The position numbers were made by a program, and so were the translations under genes. This document shows, piece by piece, positions 5,762 through 8,776 of a DNA stretch of 8,776 nt; position 1 is the stretch's first letter, and every line of letters starts with the position of its first letter. The notes under the pieces were generated by a model that did not search any database, was not told the origin of the DNA, and saw only the letters and a program-made list of their open reading frames with translations. Source of the DNA: Planctomycetaceae bacterium (GTDB lineage Bacteria > Planctomycetota > Planctomycetia > Isosphaerales > Isosphaeraceae); the NCBI GenBank assembly GCA_019232645.1, contig JAFANO010000476.1, forward strand, positions 1 to 8,776. Reading direction: 5' to 3'.

Positions 5762-7051
5762 ATGGGCCATCAGACCGAAGCCGCCTGCCTGCTGGAGTCG
5801 GGCGCCCTCTACGCGAGGCGCGTGCTGCTCCGCCCGTCGTCGGGCGACCCGATCTTCGTCGGGTTCAAGTCGGCGGCGTTCTCGCTCTACTTCGGCGACG
5901 CGCCGATCTACCACTTCGACCTGGAGGGGCGGTGGCAGCGCGCGTTCGTCGACGGGACGCACTACCTCAAGGGGCTCGACACGACGGTCCAGGCGATCGA
6001 CCGGGTCCGCGAGGGGGAGAACCTCGTGCTCAGGCGGCGGACCCTGGGCGTCGCCGAGGCGGGCGACCTCGACGACCGGGTCCGATCGGCGGCGCAGGGG
6101 GTGCTTGAGGCGCTGGGCTCGAGGCGGCTGGAGCGGGTCGAGCCGCCGTCCAGGGCCCGGCCCCTGCCCCCCGACGAGCTGCGCGCGTCCCTGGAGCAGG
6201 TCGCGCGCTGGGACGCGGCGGCCTGGTGCGCGCATCGCGAGAGATACCTCGGCACGTACGGCCCGCTCCCGCTGTTGCCCCCCGATTGCCTGAACGCGGT
6301 GGTGCTCCAGGCGACCCTGGGGCACGCGGGGGGGAGCACCTTCGGCCTGTCGGCGGTGGCCGAGCATTCCGTGCGCTCGGCTTCGGAATTCGAGGAACAC
6401 GCCCGGACGGTCGCCGAGCTGCTCGGCCGTCGGACCTTGCAAAGCCGATCCATCTTCCTGGGCGGCGGCGACGTCCTGCGGCGGCCGTCGGAGGAGGTGT
6501 TGGCGTACCTCGAGACGGTCGCGCGCGTCTTCCCGATCGGCGCCGCGTCGCGGCTCGAAGGGATCCACGCATTCCTGGACGATTTCTCCGCACCCAGGCC
6601 CGATCGTGAGACCTGGCGCATCTTCCGGGGGCTGCACCTCTCCAGGGTGAGCCTGGGCGTCGAGTCGGGCGACCCGGAGGTCCGCGCCATGTATCGCAAG
6701 GCCTGGGCGAACGAGGACCTGGTTGCGATCGTCGCCGACCTGAAGGCGGCGGGGATCGGCGTCGGCGTGCTGGTGCTGGCGGGCGCGGGGGGGGCGGAGC
6801 ACGCCGAGAGCCACCTCGCGGCGACGGCCGACCTGATCAACGCGCTCGAGCTGGGGCCGGGGGACCTGGTCTCGCTGCTCGACGCCGAGGAGGTCCGCGA
6901 CCCCCACGCAGGCGGCCCCGGCTTCTCTCCCCTGACCGCGGAGCGTCGGGCCGAGCAGCAGGCCGGGCTCAAGCAGCGGCTCTTGCCCGTCCGGACCCTG
7001 CAGGGGGCCAAGGTCGCCCCGTACAGCCTCGAGAAACAGGGGCTCGGCTGA
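5762..7051 (+). CDS. Radical-SAM-like protein lacking the iron-sulfur cysteines
   Basis: 429 residues. The N-terminal ~130 residues (LYARRVLLRPSSG, SLYFGDAPIYHFDLEGRWQR, HYLKGLDTTVQAIDRVREG) form a domain I associate with planctomycete radical-SAM proteins. The rest follows the Elp3/HemN-like radical-SAM core: VVLQATLG (first strand), SIFLGGGD (about 230-237), RVSLGVESGDPEVRAMYRK (295-313), GIGVGVLVLAGAGG and LELGPGDLV. At the loop where Cys-x3-Cys-x2-Cys should bind the 4Fe-4S cluster, the sequence is His188-AGG-Ser192-TF-Gly195, so spacing is kept but all three cysteines are gone. The only cysteines are Cys9, Cys156 and Cys176. Radical chemistry is therefore not expected; the frame is intact with normal codon use. 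The start is ATG 5762; Shine-Dalgarno is weak. Function unknown: a structural or regulatory pseudo-enzyme, or an early decaying gene. Confidence 0.82.
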   Translation: MGHQTEAACLLESGALYARRVLLRPSSGDPIFVGFKSAAFSLYFGDAPIYHFDLEGRWQRAFVDGTHYLKGLDTTVQAIDRVREGENLVLRRRTLGVAEAGDLDDRVRSAAQGVLEALGSRRLERVEPPSRARPLPPDELRASLEQVARWDAAAWCAHRERYLGTYGPLPLLPPDCLNAVVLQATLGHAGGSTFGLSAVAEHSVRSASEFEEHARTVAELLGRRTLQSRSIFLGGGDVLRRPSEEVLAYLETVARVFPIGAASRLEGIHAFLDDFSAPRPDRETWRIFRGLHLSRVSLGVESGDPEVRAMYRKAWANEDLVAIVADLKAAGIGVGVLVLAGAGGAEHAESHLAATADLINALELGPGDLVSLLDAEEVRDPHAGGPGFSPLTAERRAEQQAGLKQRLLPVRTLQGAKVAPYSLEKQGLG

Positions 7052-7087
7052 TACGGATTCCAGGAACCTCGTGCGCTTGATCTGCTG

Positions 7088-7122
7088 ATTGGAAATCTGA
7101 AATCTCGAATTTGAGATCTGAA
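7088..7122. repeat. AT-rich intergenic repeat unit (GAAATCT-type)
   Basis: Between two convergent genes, this short AT-rich tract contains GAAATCT twice in tandem (7092-7105) and then a near-palindrome, ATCTC-GAATTT-GAGAT (7102-7117). Its translation (FEISDF / QISNSRFQISN) resembles that of dispersed intergenic repeats I associate with planctomycete genomes; that link is from memory. The hairpin could also end transcription from both sides, although the stem is short. Confidence 0.5.
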
Positions 7123-7206
7123 CCGAGCGCACAGAACTCTCTGGAAGGCGTATGAGGCCGGTCCGGGTCGGCCATGGGGCCGGCGGTCGGCCCGATGCGC
7201 CCACCA

Positions 7207-7977
7207 TCACCAGTGGTAGGCCGTCCCGAACTCGCCGATCTCCACGTTGGGCAGGTCCAGCGCCCTCAGCTCGCGGACGATCTGCTCGCGATAGCGCGAC
7301 TTGATGTGGATGGCGATCACCGCCACGCGCCTCGACAGCTTCCGGACCTCGCCGCCGAACAGCTCGGGCGTCAGGTGCTTCGAGATCCTGGCCAGCTCGG
7401 CCATCGCATTGGGGAAGGAGGCCTCGAGGAAGACCGCCGCGAGGTTGGGCACCCGATTCGCATGTTCCCAGATCAAGTCGGTCGGCGCGGTGTCCGAGGG
7501 GATCAGGATCGACGAGTGCGGGCCCTCGACCAGGAAACCGAGCGTCGGGACCACGTGATCGACTGGCAGCGGGGTGATCTTCAACCCCTCCAGCTCGACG
7601 GCCCGGCCGGGCTCGAGCCGCTCCAGCTTCAAGAAGGGGGACGTCGTCTCCGAGAGGGCGACGAAGTCAGGCCACGTCCGGTCGTTGAAGATGTCGCGCC
7701 GAAGACTCTCGAGGACCGCGTCGCTGCCGTGGATCGTGACGCAGTCGGACTTCGCCTCGTAGGCATTCTCGAGGAAGATCGGCAGGGTGGCCGTGTGGTC
7801 GATGTGGGTGTGGGAAATCAAGACATGCTTGATCATGGCCTGCTGCTGGGGCGTCCCGTACAGCCCCAGGCTGCCGGCGTCGATGGCGAGCGTCTCGTTG
7901 ATCAGGTACGAAATGAGGTATTGGCTGGGGTGTTCGTCTCCCGAGGCGATCGACGATGGCACGAGCGTCACTTTCAT
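7207..7977 (-). CDS. MBL-fold hydrolase, class II 3',5'-cyclic-nucleotide phosphodiesterase-like
   Basis: Likely a dinuclear-metal phosphodiesterase acting on cAMP/cGMP or another phosphodiester. The 256 residues carry the metallo-beta-lactamase metal motif HTHIDH (His56, His58, Asp60, His61) after LAIDAGS, then PVDHVVPTLGF with His141 and SDTAPTD with Asp162. ISKHLTPE (198-205) and AIHIKSRYRE (222-231, His224) match the SHLTP and HIKP motifs of the PDEase II family (PF02112 type), which distinguishes it from generic MBL hydrolases, RNase Z or glyoxalase II. No signal peptide is seen, so it is probably cytoplasmic. ATG 7977 is chosen because GGAGGGG lies 9 nt upstream (7987-7993); an upstream GTG at 7995 would overlap that site. 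A promoter is predicted at 8010-8038. The gene is monocistronic and convergent with the radical-SAM-like gene. The true substrate is uncertain. Confidence 0.87.
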   Translation of the reverse strand: MKVTLVPSSIASGDEHPSQYLISYLINETLAIDAGSLGLYGTPQQQAMIKHVLISHTHIDHTATLPIFLENAYEAKSDCVTIHGSDAVLESLRRDIFNDRTWPDFVALSETTSPFLKLERLEPGRAVELEGLKITPLPVDHVVPTLGFLVEGPHSSILIPSDTAPTDLIWEHANRVPNLAAVFLEASFPNAMAELARISKHLTPELFGGEVRKLSRRVAVIAIHIKSRYREQIVRELRALDLPNVEIGEFGTAYHW

Positions 7978-8009
7978 CTGTCGAATCCCCTCCACGATTC
8001 CGGAGTTTC

Positions 8010-8053
8010 AGGGTATCCGCGGTGACCGGGGCCGTCAACAACGAAAACGAAAA
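8010..8053 (-). promoter_or_regulatory. Candidate promoter of the MBL-fold gene with A/T-rich UP-like element
   Basis: On the minus strand, TTGACG (8038-8033, 5 of 6 to the -35 consensus) is followed by a 17-bp spacer and TACCCT (8015-8010, 3 of 6 to the -10 consensus). A T-rich tract reading GTTTTCGTTTTCGTTG (8054-8039) sits directly upstream of the -35, in the position of an alpha-subunit UP element. Transcription would begin near 8003, leaving a leader of about 25 nt. Confidence 0.45.
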
Positions 8054-8226
8054 CCCGGCCACGAATTGCGCCGGCGAAGTCGCGACCTCGACTGCTCGGT
8101 CGGATCAGGTGTGATGGATCGCTCGGGGCCGGCCGCCCCGCTCGACAGGGTTGCCGACGCGGCGTGCTCTCACCGCTCGGGCCGCGATCTCTGGCGGGAC
8201 GGTCCAAGCGGCACGAGGGGCGCATC

Positions 8227-8498
8227 CTGGCCTCTGGAAGCACGTTCGACTTGATCGTCATCGGCTCGGGGCCCGAGGGCGAGGAGGGGCATTGAAGGCG
8301 GCCTACTTCGGCAAGTCGGTCGCCGTTATCGGGCGCGAGCACCTCCCCGGCGGCACGGCCGCCAACACCGGCACGCTCCCCTCCAAGACGTTGCGTGGGA
8401 CCTCGCTCTTCCTAGCGTACGCGACCTACGACGCGCCGGGCCGCGGGGCCACGGTCCTCAAGCCTCGGGCGCGGGAGTCGACCTCGGCCGCCGGCTGA
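8227..8498 (+). pseudogene. Truncated, frameshifted SthA-like flavoprotein (pyridine nucleotide transhydrogenase) remnant
   Basis: Two frames together read as the N-terminus of a soluble transhydrogenase / dihydrolipoyl-dehydrogenase-like protein. Frame one (from about 8227) reads ASGSTFDLIVIGSGPEGEEG, with the FAD-binding GxGxxG, and hits a stop at 8293-8295. Frame two continues ALKAAYFGKSVAVIGRE, then GGTAANTGTLPSKTLR, and stops at 8496-8498. A one-base deletion in the G-rich run at 8287-8291 accounts for the shift. The TAANTGTLPSK segment replaces the redox CxxxxC motif, as in SthA rather than lipoamide dehydrogenase. The codon where an ATG is expected (8227) is CTG, and no Shine-Dalgarno is seen. 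Intact proteins are about 460-480 residues; only ~75 remain before homology fades near 8420, just before a convergent gene. A real gene with sequencing errors is excluded by the missing remainder. Confidence 0.8.
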
Positions 8499-8516
8499 TC
8501 GAGGTGGTCCCCGGCC

Positions 8517-8776
8517 TCAATGGCGGACCCGACGCGTCCGGCGCCCACCGATGAAGCTGTCGAAGACGTACTTGCCCAGGTCGTCGGTCGAGCAGTAGGC
8601 GGCGACCCCTTGCGAGACCCGCGCCATCTCCTCGACGAAGTTGACCAGGCCGAGGTAGAAGTAATCCTCGATCAGCGCGAAGCTCGAGACGCGGATGCCG
8701 GCGTGGGCGCAGCGCCGGACCTCGGCGAGCGTGTGCATCGCGGTCTTCTCCGACGGCGGGTAGATCAGGACGACCT
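8517..8776 (-). CDS. C-terminus of a VWA-domain protein (partial, enters from right edge)
   Basis: The last ~86 residues of a minus-strand gene, with the start outside the window. The segment begins VVLIYPPSEKTAMHTL and continues EVRRCAHAGIRVSSFALIED, YFYLGLVNFVEEMARVSQG and VAAYCSTDDLGKYVFDSFIGGRR. This is the second half of a von Willebrand factor A-like fold: a strand/helix repeat ending in the helix that follows GVAAYC. I associate this with planctomycete VWA proteins whose upstream part has an ITDGEPTAH motif; that part, and the MIDAS metal site, are outside the window and cannot be checked. The stop (8517-8519) is 18 bp from the end of the convergent pseudogene. The function is probably ligand or partner binding within a MoxR/VWA-type system, but the partner is not visible. 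Confidence 0.78.
   Translation of the reverse strand, partial: VVLIYPPSEKTAMHTLAEVRRCAHAGIRVSSFALIEDYFYLGLVNFVEEMARVSQGVAAYCSTDDLGKYVFDSFIGGRRTRRVRH

Noticed and set aside
5669..7210. Long minus-strand open frame (about 513 codons) opposite the radical-SAM-like gene
   Set aside because: Shadow of the plus-strand gene: residue mix is Arg/Pro/Gly/Gln-rich, there are no recognisable motifs, and the plus-strand product has clear family sequence.
7174..8025. Plus-strand frame (about 283 codons) opposite the MBL-fold gene
   Set aside because: Antisense shadow; the minus-strand product has a full metal-binding motif set and a ribosome site.
8164..8254. GTG at 8164 as a real start for the SthA-like fragment
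   Set aside because: The added residues (LSPLGPRSLAGRSKRHEG) do not resemble the family; there is no ribosome site, and the frame is broken at 8293 anyway.

Overview
The window is about 8.8 kb of very GC-rich bacterial DNA with strong G/C preference at third codon positions. Several proteins have the look of Planctomycetota, probably Isosphaeraceae: a radical-SAM-like protein with a distinctive N-terminal domain, a VWA-domain C-terminus, and a TAANTGTLPSK-type flavoprotein fragment. This placement is inference from protein style and composition; no rRNA or other taxonomic marker is present.

Layout from left to right. (1) Positions 1-158 hold a coding-looking minus-strand fragment running off the left edge. 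A leader with a perfect 9-bp hairpin and a minus-strand promoter candidate lie upstream of it. (2) A divergent plus-strand promoter leads into asd (aspartate-semialdehyde dehydrogenase, 663-1679), truA (tRNA pseudouridine synthase A, 1954-2691) and a GT4 glycosyltransferase (2761-3954). All three point right and may be partly co-transcribed, though a 274-bp gap separates asd from truA. (3) An ArnT/PMT-like GT-C membrane glycosyltransferase (3767-5593, minus) converges on the GT4 gene, and the two coding regions overlap tail to tail by 188 bp. (4) A 168-bp divergent gap carries a clear promoter for a radical-SAM-like protein (5762-7051, plus) in which all three cluster-binding cysteines are replaced. 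(5) A short AT-rich repeat separates it from a convergent metallo-beta-lactamase-fold protein of the class II cyclic-nucleotide phosphodiesterase type (7207-7977, minus), which has its own promoter. (6) The right end holds a frameshifted, truncated remnant of a SthA-like pyridine nucleotide-disulfide oxidoreductase (8227-8498) and the C-terminus of a VWA-domain protein entering from the right edge on the minus strand.

Functionally this is a mix of housekeeping genes (diaminopimelate/threonine/methionine precursor synthesis, tRNA modification) and cell-envelope glycosylation. The two glycosyltransferases could act in one envelope or lipid-linked glycan pathway: GT4 in the cytoplasm on nucleotide-sugar donors, GT-C at the outer face of the membrane on polyprenyl-phosphate sugars. 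They are transcribed toward each other, so this is only suggested by proximity. No CRISPR array, tRNA, rRNA, insertion sequence or complete mobile element was seen. The most unusual item is the cysteine-free radical-SAM homologue.
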